From Scilla litardierei (lineage: Eukaryota > Streptophyta > Magnoliopsida > Asparagales > Asparagaceae): a stretch of DNA of 64,000 nucleotides. Within the stretch, counting starts at the first letter, position 1. Each line of letters starts with the position of its first letter. A program made the position numbers and the translations under genes. Under the pieces are notes generated by a model. It was not told the DNA's origin and made no database searches. It worked only from the letters and a program-made list of their open reading frames with translations. The stretch lies in assembly GCA_030789695.1 (NCBI GenBank), contig CM061142.1, forward strand, positions 798,983,258 to 799,047,257. Direction: 5' to 3'. Below are positions 33,557 through 45,023 of the stretch, piece by piece.

Positions 33557-35971
33557 CTCCATGTATCTCCTCGCTAGCGCCTCAGTGGACTGTCCTACTC
33601 GGAATGGAATAAAGTGCGCGAATTTGGTCAATTGATCTACGATCACCCAAATCGCGTCATTCTGCTTCAGACTCCGAGGTAGTCCAGTCATAAAGTCCAT
33701 AGTGATGTGTTGCCACTTCCACTCTGGAATCGGAAGCGGTTGTAGCAACCCTGTCGTACGCTGATGCTCCGCCTTTACCTGCTGGCAAACCAGGCACTTG
33801 GCCACACTCCGAGCCACACTCCTCTTCATACCATGCTACCAAAAATTCAGACGAAGATCCTTGTACATCTTGGTGCCACCAGGATGCACAGAATACGACG
33901 AACTGTGTGCCTCCACCAGCAACTCCTCTCTAATATCCCCATCTGACACACACAACCTGGCTCCAAACCTCAGCGAACCATCCTCATGAATCAAGAAGTC
34001 AGTCCGCAGACCGGCTTCTACCTGCTCCCGAATCTTCACCACCTTCGGGTCTCCAGCCTGACCAGCCTTGATCCGACCCACGATCGTCAACTGTATCTGC
34101 ATTCACATCAACGAAGAAGCCTCCCCATGAAGAACAATCTCAATTCCAGACTCGCAAAAATCCTGCTGCAATCTCCACTGCGAAGTCAACAACATCACCG
34201 CTGGAAGCCTACTCAGCGCATCAGGAACCACATTCACCTTGCCAGGGTGATACTGCAAATCAATCTCATAATCCGCCATGAGCTCCAACCATCGACGCTG
34301 TCGCATGTCGAGCTCCTTCTGAGTAAAAATATACTTCAAGCTTTTGTGATCGGTGAAGATCTTCACTTTCTCACTCAGCAGGAGTGCCTCCAAATCTTGA
34401 GCGCAAACACGACAGCAGCTAACTCCAAGTCATGCGTCGGGTAATTCTTCTCATGAGTCTTGAGCTGACGCGAAGCATATGCCACAACATGCCCGTGCTG
34501 ATGCAACACACAACCGAGACCCTTGCCAGAAGCATCGCAAAAGATCTCAAATCCTCCGCTGCGATCGGGCACAACAAGAATACAGTCGTCAATCTCTCCC
34601 TCAGAACACCGAAGGCATTCTCAGAATCACCCGACCAAACAAAAAATACATCCTTCCGCGTCAATCTGGTCATCGGCTCAGCAATACGGGAAAAGTCCTT
34701 AATGAAGCGCCGATAGTAACCAGCAAGCCCAAGGAAACTCCGGATCTCAGATGTTGACTGCGGAACAAGCCACTCTCTGATGGCCTTAATCTTCTGGGGA
34801 TCCACTGAAATACCATCTCCAGTTACCACATGCCCGAGAAAAGCAACTCTGTCCAGCCAAAACTCGCACTTCGAAAACTTGGCATACAAACGATGCTTCC
34901 TTAAAACCTCCAATATTGTCCTCAAGTGCGAGACATGCTCCTCCTTCGACTTTGAATAAATCAGAATGTCGTCAATAAAGATAACGATAAACTTATCTAA
35001 AAAGTCATAGAAAATCAGATTCATCAGATTCATGAAAACTTCGGGTGCATTGGTTACACCGAAGGACATAACTACGAACTCGTAGTGTCCATACTTCATC
35101 CTGAATGCTGTCTTCGGGACATCTTCCTTCTTCACCTTCAGCTGATGATAACCACTCCTCAGATCCAACTTCGAAAACACCCCCGAACCTCCAAGCTGAT
35201 CAAAAATATCATCAATGCGAGGCAACGGGTATTTATTCTTTATGGTCACTGCATTCAGCTCCTGATAGTCCACGCACATACGACACAAACCATCCTTCTT
35301 CTTCACCAGCAAGACCGGTGCTCCCCACGGAGACACACTAGGATTGATATAACCCTTCTGCAAAAGCTCATCCAGCTGCTTTCGCAATTCATCCAACTCA
35401 GCGGGTGCCATACGATAGGGCGCTTTCGAAATCGGCTGCGCTCCCGGAATAAGATCAATCGAAAATTCGAGAGCTCGATCGGGTGGAAATCCAGACATCT
35501 CCTCGGGGAAGACGTCATCGAAGTTCCGCACTACCACTGGCCTCTCCAGCTCCATCTGCATAGCCACAATCTCCACCGGTCTGGCCCGAAATCTGACAGG
35601 GCCAAGCGAACTGCTACCTCGGCTGAACTCGAATACTGGATGTCCGGGGATCTCGAACACCACCTTCTTCCTCTGACAGTCGATCGTAGCATAGAAGCTC
35701 GTAAGACAATCCATCCCAAGGACTGCATCATAGTTGATGATGTCGTGGACAATAAAATCAGCGTAAAACTCATGTCCACAGACCACCAACGAGCAAGAAT
35801 TGCAACCACGATGCACCGAGATCACGCCATTTCCTGTGAAGATATTCCAACTCTTGGGAAGAGGGGACGTCGACAATGAATGCTTCTCCATGAAGCGCCG
35901 CGCCAAAATGCACATCGATGCACCTGAGTCAAAGAGGACTCGTGCAGGAAATGTGCAAACCAGACTCACAC
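33557..35971 (-). pseudogene. pol: Element A copy 2: protease, RT, RNase H, integrase N-terminal half
   Basis: Second coding exon, starting in phase 1 just after the gag-protease intron. Protease motif LFDSGAS (about 35925). RT is open from there to about 34580, with the catalytic FIDDILIYS near 34970. RNase H follows (DASGKGLG near 34540, [10 protein letters not shown] near 34340). The integrase zinc site (H, H, C-x2-C as CLVCQQ) is near 33780, and the first catalytic aspartate is in TMDF (about 33695). Damage: 4-bp deletion near 34577, frameshift near 34385, stops near 34100 and 33838. Several of these are C-to-T or G-to-A changes. Confidence 0.92.
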
Positions 35972-36085
35972 CTACAAACAGTCTAACAATCAAGCCCTAA
36001 TCTAGCAAACAATCATGTGCAAGCAACCAAACATAATCTAACAATCAAAACTAGCTAGGAAAGTAACAGTTAGATTGAGGATTAC
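35972..36085 (-). other. Intron between gag and protease, element A
   Basis: 114 bp, phase 1. Donor GCAG|GTAATCC, acceptor GTTTGTAG|GTGTG, with TTGATTGTTAGAC as a possible branch site. Retained, it adds a few residues to Gag and then a stop. Removal joins V-I-A-G of Gag to V of the protease leader in frame. Element B has an intron at the same point. Confidence 0.85.
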
Positions 36086-36647
36086 CTGCGATAACCTCAT
36101 CCACAGCCATGCTCTCCACCTCGGTCATCAGAAAAGCATGCCTCCTCGACGGAAAAGCCTGCTGAAAAGCCTGCCTCTGTGGGACAAGAGCTACTCCACG
36201 TCCAGCAGGAACAGGCACTCTCTGCTGCAACGGCTGTGCTGCAACAGGTGCCCTCCAAGGCTGCTTCGACTTCGGGCAGTCCTTCATGGTATGGGTAGGA
36301 TCTCCACAGACAATACACTGGCCCAGGAATCTCCTACACTGCTCCTTGATATGCTCGGTCTTGCCGTAGAAATGGCAAGTCTTCTGAATAGGCCCTCCTG
36401 GCCTCTTGAACTGCACCGGCTGATTAGGCTTGAAACCAGGCCTAACCACCGCTTTGGCCTGCTCCGTAGGCCTCTTCCCAGCTCCAACAACATGTCCCCT
36501 CCTCTGGCTCAGGTTCAGCTCCTGCCTCCTCGCAGCTACCAGAACCTTCTGATAAGATTCCAGATCAGAGGAAGACACGAAACTCTGAAGCTCCAAAGCA
36601 AGTCCTTGCAGGAACCTCTGCGCCCTCTCATCAGCTTCCTGCACCAT
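36086..36647 (-). pseudogene. gag: Element A Gag, C-terminal part
   Basis: About 187 codons. It starts at MVQEADERAQRFLQGL, a block that lies in the middle of gypsy Gag proteins. A zinc knuckle follows near the middle: two CCHC-like arrays, C-x2-(Y)-GKTEHIKEQC with a replaced second cysteine, and CIVCGDPTHTMKDC, which is a good C-x2-C-x4-H-x4-C. The part encoding the N-terminal half is missing. Directly before the ATG the sense strand has a T-rich run ending CATTAG, which looks like another splice acceptor, so the first gag exon may have been lost by deletion. Confidence 0.8.
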
Positions 36648-36796
36648 CTAATGACACAGAAAACAAAAAAAGATTAGACTCATAGCTTATGACTCGGATG
36701 TCAAACTTAGTTTATTGGTCATTCTAATATTATTATCGTTATTTCGATAATCGCAGTTACAGAAGAGGAAGACCTGCATGGGCCACCAACAAAACC

Positions 36797-39158
36797 TGTC
36801 ACGCCCCGCTTCCCAAAGATGGAGGCGAGACGTGAGAAGGTCCGCACAGACGTGGAGCTGTGAAGCTACACGCCTGATAAGCGTCAATAAATCATGTGCA
36901 GGTCCCTGTAACCACGAACAGAACAAGATAATAACACAAGGAGATACAGAAATAAAATCCCAAATCTCAGCAATGTCCAAACATTAAAATTAAGTTCAAC
37001 ATCCAGAAAAGCCACCAGGCTAAAAGAAAGAGTCTAGGCCCAAAACATGGCCGACAAAAGCCAACACGGCACAAAGTATTAGTGCTACGCACTGACAACT
37101 AAAGCAGTCTAAACAACAACACAAACAGTCTCTACGACTGATCGCCCGTGTCCTCAAACTCCTCGATGAACGCGGGCTCTGACTCATTGTCAGCGAACAC
37201 CACGTCCTCAGCAGCAACCTCAGGCTCAGGTCTAACATGTGTTACCCAAAAGAGTAAAAGGGGCACATGTCAGCAAGTCTAAAAGACTTGAGCAAGGAAA
37301 CTGAAAGGAAGGTAAACTAACAACCTAGCAGTTATAGTATGATGCATAGCATGACAAGTTTAGTATGTGAGTAACAAATAAGGTAAGGTGCAAGTAACAA
37401 GTAACAAGTAGCAAGTATGGCATGGATGACAAGTTTTGCAAGTATAAACACGGACACGCACAAGTCAAGTAAATCACGTCAAGTAAACACGTCGTGCACA
37501 GAGATTACGTCTTCTGGCTAGAGTGGCTGATCAGGCCAACTCGTAAACTCAGGTGATCGCTTATCCCTACCCCTCCACGTGTATCGAGCCATGGCATTAC
37601 CCCCGAACACGTATGCTTGCTTCTGGATCACGAGCCAGGAAGTGTTTTGACACGTATGGCGTAGGGTTATGCCCGCATAACGGGTGCCTAGCCGGATCAA
37701 GTAGTACAAGTAATGTAGCGTGTGCTACGAATGCAACATTCAACATGGATAGCAAGGCATGTACAGATAATTCGCGTACCGTTAATTGAATTTAAACATG
37801 GCAGATAAGATGCATGGATGACAAGTGCCAATAATTAAAAGTGGTCGGATCAAGCTTCGTTGTCAAGCTAGATCCTGAAATTTGCGCCTAGGCGAGTATC
37901 ATTTCGTCGCCTAGTCTCTTTTACGCCTACAACAAGCAAATGGCCTAAAACATGGCCTAAAACCTGAAGTGGCAAGTTTCACTTGCCTAATACCGACGAT
38001 GACGATCAACGGTAAAACGTCGCACAACTCTATTCTACGGAATGGGATCGCTGCCATGGCAAAACAATATCAGTTCTATTAGGGTTTAACAAAAATCACA
38101 AAGTGGGTTATGAGAATATTAAAGAATCGATTTACTACCGTATCGTTAGCGGAAGAACGATGCCGAGCAAGCACGGCGACGGAAGAATGATCCGGGAAAC
38201 TATGGCTCAGATCTGGAAACGGGGAGAAAATCTGGAGAAATGGAATTTTGGGGGTTTTGGGGGTTGGAGGCGGCCTAAAGCATGAAGGCCGGCCTAAATG
38301 GAGGGTGAGAGGGGCTCTGGGGATGAAGGAATGGCTTGGGGAGTGTTGGGGAAGATCAGAGCTCCAAGGGGAAAGGAAATGGCCAAGAGAAGTGAAAGAA
38401 GGAAAAGAAAACGATTGGGGTATAAATAGGAAAAGTTGCGGCGGCTGGGCGAAACCTAGGGTTTCGGGGGCGATTAGTCGGTCAAAGAAGAGTTGTTGAC
38501 CGACTAGTTTAAGAACTAGTCGGTCGGTCGACCAACTGTGACCGACTAACACCAAACAGTAATTCAGGTCGTCAAAATGGTCAATGAATTAGTCGGTTAA
38601 AGAACAATGGCTGACCGACCAGTTTGCAACCTAGTCGGTCGAAAAACGTTCTTAGACCGACTAACGATAAACATTAACTTATGTAAAATTAATCGAAGAA
38701 ACTAGTCGGTCTGAGAGCAAGTTCTGACCGACTAGTTTCACATCTAGTCGGTCGGTGGTTGTTCTTAGACCGACTAAGAGTAAATAGTAACTTCTGAATT
38801 ATTGATTCAATGAATTAGTCGGTTCCAGTAGAGTACCTGACCGACTAGATTGGAATCTAGTCGGTTGGTCCCCCTACTTGAACCAACTAAAGTGCACGAA
38901 AAGTGCCGAATTGAAGCGTGAAGCTTCGGGAAGATTTCTATAGCTTCTAAGATCACTCTAACTCTAAAATATGAGCGATTTGAAGTTCGTCATAAGTGAC
39001 TTACTCCAAACCCAACGATCTAAGGAAGAAGCTAGAAAATGACAACGAAACGAACGAAAACGAAAGCTACGGAGACGGAAACCACACAAAAGGAGAAAAT
39101 CCACCAAAACATATATATAATATAGATAATCCAAATACATGAAAAACCAGTCGTTACA
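36797..39158 (-). repeat. LTR A3 (5' outer LTR)
   Basis: 2362 bp, from TGTCACGCCCCG to CGTTACA in plus orientation, followed by the CATAT target duplication. Array I is at 38473-38891. Confidence 0.94.
38473..38891 (-). repeat. Array I in LTR A3: four hairpin units
   Basis: Unit starts near 38473, 38589, 38700 and 38814. Inner hairpins use different but mostly complementary closing pairs: AGTT with AACT in unit 1, AGATT with AATCT in unit 4. Confidence 0.94.
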
Positions 39159-39163
39159 CATAT

Positions 39164-41222
39164 TCTAGTACGAAATACAACTGAGAACTACAAATCATAT
39201 CTGAGAAAATACAAAGTACACATGTACACATCTGCCAAGTACAAAGGGATGACAAAATATACTACTTATTGTACACAAAGTCCTCAGACAAAAAGTACAC
39301 CCAAAAGAGGATGACTCATACTCCCTAACTAGCCCTGTGTGTCCAAAGGGTGAGAGTCCCCTACGTGAGGAAGCTCCCTCGGCTCTGGCTCAGCAACTCC
39401 CTACTCTGACCTAAAAGACAACGTGGCACGATACAACGTGCCCAGTAGGAAACCCCACTTGAAAGGAACATTTTTATTTATATATTTTTTGTATTTAGTT
39501 TTATTAATGTTCTAATAGAACTACTAAGCAACAGTACGATTGTAGTAACATAAAAGAAGTAAGACAAGGCAACATTTTCATGTTTTTATTAATTTGGAAA
39601 CCTGAACACTGCGTAGTGTATCATGGACTGGAGCTCAACTAAGGTGGGTGGCTCTCAAACTACCCCGCCAGTGGTACACGAGCAGTGAATGACTTTAACA
39701 TGGCCGCTCGAAATCTACCACCCCCTCTCACGAGAGTATGAGTGAGATAAAATCAATACACATCATCTCACTGTACATTGCCTTGTGAGCCTCACATATC
39801 ACAACAACTCCTCGCAAGTCCAGCCCTGATACCTACGTACTATTCAGGTCTCACCCACCCCTTCCTAGGATACGTACCCACGTTAGTATGGAACAAGTTA
39901 TCCCAGAACATTTCATTTACAATTTTCATTGAAAATGTTGTCTACATAGCGACAAATACATTCAGCCTGTAGAAAAGTCCACAGACAATCATATCAGTGG
40001 CAATTATCATCCCATTCCATTTTGAATTTGCTGAAACTCATTAACTGACAGTGGTAGTTATTGAATTCTTCTACTCAGATAATAAATTTCATAAATTTAG
40101 GGCTAGCAAGCTAATTAATATGGGCTAAACCCCACAGTATGCAGAATTTGCTTTTAAAACAAAATTGTTGAACCCTAAAGAGCTGTTGTATTCATCAACT
40201 TTTAGTCAAAATCTCAGTGAAGGCAAAACACGAAAGATGTAAAAATTGAAGTTATATCTCCAAAATGACCAAAATCATAGCTGTTGGATCACTACAGTAG
40301 GAGATATACCATTTTTGGTGACAGTGTGCAGATTCTGGCAGAATCTGATACCTCATCGTATTACAGTGATTGAGTCAAGATACATACAGAATTAGGCCAT
40401 TGTTAATAAATGAAAATTGCAAAGGACTTCATAAGATTTCCATATAATATTTTTTTCACTATTTTTAGCATTCTAGAATGAGAGATATGCATAAATAAAG
40501 TCACAGCAAAATTCTGGCTTTAAACAACCATTGCATTTCCTTGAAAAGATGAATTTTTTTCTAATAAAACTCATGACTTGGGTTGTGATTCTTCATTATT
40601 CATGTAGGAGATTAATTTTTGAGAGCAAAATCTAGTTCAAGTTGGTTTTCCTACCTCAAGAGGCTTTCCTTCTCTTCTTCCTCTTCTTCTCTTCTTCCTT
40701 CTTCTCCCTCTTCTTCTTCTTTCTTCTCTTCTTCGTCTTTTGTTTTGTTTTGTTTTTGTTCTAAGAGATTCGGCCAGAATGAGGGGAGAGGAAATATGAA
40801 AGAAAGAAAGACAAATGAGAAGAAGAATGGAGAAAATGGAGACTTTTAGAACTTTTGGAAGGTTTTAGAAGGGATTTATTATCATTCTTTTCTTTTTTGT
40901 TTTCTTCCTATCTTTTTCTTTTTGTTTTCTTTTTGTTTGTTGCTATACGATTTGGCCCAAGGCCCATGTGGGAAATTGAAAAAGAAATAAAAGAAAGAAT
41001 GAAGAAAAAGAAAGAAAGGCCCATGAAAGAAACCCATGAGAGAAAATGAAAAGGAAAATAAAATAAAAGAAAGAAGGAAGGAAAAGTTGAGAAAGAAAGA
41101 TGGGGTTTTTAGCCGAATTTGAAAATTTACAAGTATGCCATTGACCAACCTCTATTCACATTAAGCCACATACAAGCCCTCACGCCCACATTACACCATA
41201 TTGCACCCCAAGAGGGGTTACA
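39164..41222 (-). repeat. Element B 3' LTR, proximal 2059 bp
   Basis: Resumes the LTR interrupted at 24762, as shown by the match to 46605-48687 (CTAGTACGAAATACAACTGA and so on). It contains the CCTACTGGGCACG block on the minus strand at about 39428-39455 and a purine/pyrimidine-rich leader near 40640-41110. It ends GGGTTACA at 41222. Short open frames at 40619-41148 are low complexity. Confidence 0.93.
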
Positions 41223-41339
41223 TCCTATCCTCCTTAAAACAAATTCCGTCCTTGGAATTTGCAAGACCGTGCTAGGAGAGTTGATATTCCAATATACATA
41301 TCGAAGGGTGAAAGGGGTACACAGATATGAGAGATACTA

Positions 41340-42557
41340 CATGAACAAATGAGGATATTTCTCCCGCATCTCATCTTCATGCTCCCATGTGGACTTTCCT
41401 GGAGATTCTCAGTTCCACATGACTCTTACCAGGTCGATGGCTTTCTTCCTCAACATCTTCTGCTTCCAATCCAAGATGGCCACATGCTGCTACTCTCATG
41501 TCATATCTGGGCGCACTTCAATCTCTGAGAAATCCATGACGTGACTGGGGTACCCAACATATTTTCTGAGTTGGGATACATGAAATATGTCATGAATACC
41601 TTCTAGAGATGATGGAAATTCCAGACGATAGGTAACTTCACCGACACGAGCAATAATTTCAAAAGGGTCGATGTATCTAGTGCCCAATTTTCCACGCCGG
41701 TCAAAACGTATGGTGCCATAGGTGAGATCTTCAGAAATACACAGTCACCTGGTTGGAACTCCAATTTATGTCTTTTTGTATCAGCCCAGTGCTTGTAGCG
41801 GTCTTGAGCAATACGGAGATTTTTGTGAACCGTTCGTACCACATCCACAGCCTTTATCACCATGTCGGGGCCCAAAAGTTCGCGGTTTCCAACATCATCC
41901 CAACTTAAAGGTGATCGGTACTTTCTCTCATACAAGGCTGCAAATGGTGCCATACCAATACTTGCTTGGTAGCTGTTGTTGTAGGCAAACTCCACCAAGT
42001 GTAAGTGATCTTCCCATGACCCCTTAAATTCTAGCATGCATGCCCTCAACATGCCCTCAACATGTCCTCTCGAAAAACCAATTGTTGCTGTTGCACTAAG
42101 ATACTTACGAATATGCGAGCTCACATAACGTCCCGAATAAGTCAGATCGAGGGCGAACCGTTCGTACCACATCCACAGCCTTTATCACCATGTCGGGGCC
42201 CAAAAGTTCGCGATTTCCAACATCATCCCAACTTAAAGGTGATCGGTACTTTCTCCAATACAAGGCTGCAAATGGTGCCATACCAATACTTGCTTGGTAG
42301 CTGTTATTATAGGCAAACTCCACCATGTGTAAGTGATCTTCCCAGGACCCCTTAAATTCTAGCATGCATGCACTCAACATGTTCTTTAGAATTTGAATGG
42401 TTTGCTTTGATCACCCGTCTGTCTGGGTATGATACGTAGTACAAAAGCTGAGATGAGTTCCCAGACTGACTTGTAAGCTTCGCCAAAAGTGGGACGTAAA
42501 TCTGGTGTCCCGATAAGAAACTATACACACATAGACACCATGAAGTCTCACGATCTA
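41340..42557 (-). pseudogene. pol: Element B integrase C-terminal half and chromodomain-like tail
   Basis: Read right to left: the post-intron integrase begins IVRLHGV (its first codon is now TAG) and continues through TDGSKQT-like sequence and the [19 protein letters not shown] block. It ends with HVSQLRKYVG and a LVRVMW-STWEHEDEMRE tail at about 41340. A segment of the integrase is present twice (see next entry), and several stops are present. The polypurine tract is the purine run (minus-strand AAGGAGGATAGGA) at about 41223-41236. Confidence 0.88.
41829..42385 (-). repeat. Direct duplication with filler DNA inside element B integrase
   Basis: The sequence from GAACCGTTCGTACCACATCC to the CATGCATGC region occurs at 41829-42050 and again at 42156-42377, nearly identical. 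Between them are about 85 bases (roughly 42066-42150) with no counterpart in element A. The period is 327 bp. Confidence 0.9.
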
Positions 42558-42632
42558 CTGGATACAAAGGTTGCATCAAAACATGTTAAGGAGACAATTA
42601 GATGATAATATGGATGTGATGAGAATCATTAC
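42558..42632 (-). other. Decayed integrase-core intron, element B
   Basis: About 75 bp at the position of the element A intron. The acceptor is ATCCAG with a pyrimidine tract. The donor reads ATGAA|GTAATG, apparently having lost one G against the AG|GTAA pattern. Sequence inside differs completely from element A apart from the splice-site ends. Confidence 0.75.
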
Positions 42633-45023
42633 TTCATATACTTTCTGGCTAGAAATTCTGTAGACTGACCTACCCAAAACGGGATGAAATGTGCTGATTT
42701 AGTTAATCGGTCAATGATCACCCAAATTGCATCATTAACTTTGCGAGTTCGAGGTAGACTAGTAACAAAATCCATCGTCACATGAAGCCATTTCCACTCA
42801 GGAATGGGGAGGGGTTGTAACAGATCTGCAACTATTTGATGTTCGGCTTTCACTTGCTGGCACACTATACATGAGGCGACACTCTTAGCCACACTGTGTT
42901 TCATACCTGCCACCAGTAATGTTATCGCAGGTCACGATACATTTTTGTCCCTCCTGGATGAATAGAATACGGTAAACTGTGGGCTTCCTTTAACAGTTTC
43001 TCTCGTACCCTATTGGACGGCATGCAAATCCTATTTCCAAACCTTAAAGAGCCATCCTCATGAATGCAGAAATCCGTTAGAAGACCGGCTTCTACTTGTT
43101 CTCGTATCCTTTTCAACTTCACATCTCCTACTTGTGCAGCCTTAATGCGATCCAGTAAGTCAGACCGAACTTGAAAACCAAGCATAATTGTCTTCTCACC
43201 CAGAAGTACGAACTCAATCTCCATTTGCCATAGCGTCCAACGGAGCTGTGGTTGAGAAGTCAATCTCACCATAGTGGGGAGTCGACCGAGGGCATCTGGA
43301 ACCACGTTCACTTTCCCAGGGTTATACTGAAGATCAATGTCATATTTCGCCATCAGCTCTAGCCACCTACGCTGCCTCATATTAAGTTCCTTCTGTGTAA
43401 AAACGTACTTCAGGCTCTTCTGATCAGTGTATATCTTCACACGCTCTCTAAGCAAATAGTGCATCCACAACTTCAAGGCAAAGATCACTGCCGCTAACTC
43501 AAAATCATGTGTAGGGTATGCACCTTCAACAATCGGGAGGCATAAGCCACCATACGGCCATGCTGATGAAGAATACAACCAAGGCCTCTTCCAGAATGTC
43601 ACAGAAAATCTCAAAACTTCCCGACTGATCAGGGATAGTCAGAACCAGAGCAGTCGACAGTCTTTGCATCAACTCCTCAAATGCATGTTGACACTCATCA
43701 GACCATACATAGGCAACCTTCTTCTTGGTGAGGTGTGTCAGTGGAGCAGTAATCTTGGAGAAATCTCGGATGAACTTCCGATAATAACCCGCAAAGCCCA
43801 AGAAGCTCCTAATCTCGGTAAACGTTCAGGGGATATGCCACTTCTCCACTATAGCAACCTTATCTGGATCAACAAATATTCCTTTTCCAGATACTACATG
43901 CCCGAGAAAAACAACATTATATAACCAAAATTGGCACTTGTTATACTTGGCATATAATCAGTGATGTCTTAGGGTCTCCAACATAATTTTCAAATGTCCA
44001 GCATGCTCCTCTTCATCCTTTGAATATACTAATATATCATCAATGAAAACCACCACAAACTTATCCAACTATTTAAAGAAGACTTGATTCATCAGTCTCA
44101 TAAAAGTGTCTGGTGCATTGGTCACTCCAAAGGGCATCACCAAAAAATCATAATGACCATAGCAGGTCCTAAAAGCAGTCTTCGGATCATCAGATCCCCT
44201 AACCTTCTCTTGATGATATCCACTACGCAAATCCAACTTCGAATACACTTGGGATCCACCGAGCTGATCAAAGATATCATCGATATAAGGGAGAGGATAC
44301 TTATCCTTCACTGTCACCTTGTTCAACTCCTTATAGTCGATGCACATCCTTCGAGACCCATCCTTCTTATTTACTAGTAGCACTAGGTCGTATCAGACCT
44401 CGGTCAGATAGGTCTTTCAATTGGTTGCGAAGCTCATCTAACTTAGGTGGGGCAATACGATGCGGAGCTTTTACAATCGGTTGTGTGCCTGGTATCAAGT
44501 CTATAGTGAACTCTAAAGATCTATCTGGGAGAAGTCCGTAGATGTCATCAGGGAATACATCAGGAAAGTCTTGAATAACCCTTGGTAAGACAATTTCTAC
44601 TTCCATGGTCATCGCCTGAACTTCTACTGGCGTCACCCTAAACTTCACAGGTTCAGATGTGCTATTTCCACTTTGAAACTCAAACTCTGGGTGACCAGGG
44701 ATCTGAAATACTACCCTCCTTAGTCTACAGTCAATGGTAGCATAAAACATCCCTAGCCAATCCATCCTGAACACGGCCTCAAAACTGAGCATCTCAATAA
44801 CTAAAAAGTCAGCATATAATTATCTCCCACCAATCTCAACTGGACAATTTCGAAGGCCATCTGAACTACAAATTAACCCATTCTATGTATGAACGTTCCA
44901 ACTAACGGTGAAAGAATCTACTCTTATCACATGCTTGGTTACAAACTCCTTAGATAAGAAACAATGAGAAGCCTCCGAATCAAAAAAATGACAAGGCAAG
45001 GAAAGAGGCTATTCTAACGATGC
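42633..45023 (-). pseudogene. pol: Element B protease, RT, RNase H, integrase N-terminal half
   Basis: Starts in phase 1 after the gag-protease intron. The protease motif is FDSEAS (G replaced by E) near 44965, after a frameshift in a T-run. RT pieces at 44792-44367 and 44383-44069 include [12 protein letters not shown] and [11 protein letters not shown]. The catalytic box region near 44020-44045 is damaged. RNase H (TDQKSLKYVFTQKEL near 43420) and the integrase zinc site ([12 protein letters not shown] near 42860) are clear. The first catalytic aspartate is in TMDFVTSLPR near 42775. There are many stops and small deletions. Confidence 0.88.

Larger units (their letters stand above)
32538..36796 (-). 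mobile_element. Element A internal region 2
   Basis: 4.26 kb between LTR A2 and LTR A3, read right to left. It starts beside LTR A3 with GGTTTTGTTGGTGGCCCATG, which recurs with small changes beside the B 5' LTR but is not a standard primer site. Then come a 3' part of gag, an intron, protease to integrase, a second intron, and the integrase tail. A purine run (AAGTTGGGGAGGA) at 32538-32550 serves as polypurine tract. Only about 150 bp separate the LTR from the middle of gag, so the 5' part of gag is missing. Confidence 0.9.
24763..39158 (-). mobile_element. Gypsy element A: three-LTR tandem complex
   Basis: 14.4-kb minus-strand complex inserted in the LTR of element B, flanked by a perfect CATAT duplication (24758-24762 and 39159-39163). 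The order on the plus strand is LTR A1, internal region 1, LTR A2 (43 bp short), internal region 2, LTR A3. All three LTRs are close copies bounded by TGTCACG and TTACA. A single outer target duplication and shared internal LTRs point to a tandem dimer formed by recombination, not two independent insertions. The coding order and the C-terminal tail fit a Tekay/Del-type chromovirus. Confidence 0.92.

Noticed and set aside
27570..36677. Plus-strand open frames across gypsy A (for example 28336-29046, 35085-35879, 36075-36677)
   Set aside because: They are shadows of the minus-strand pol and gag, and they shift or break where pol does.
24763..39158. Two independent insertions of gypsy A
   Set aside because: There is one outer target duplication, a shared middle LTR and a fused junction at GTCCG. 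A tandem dimer explains it better.
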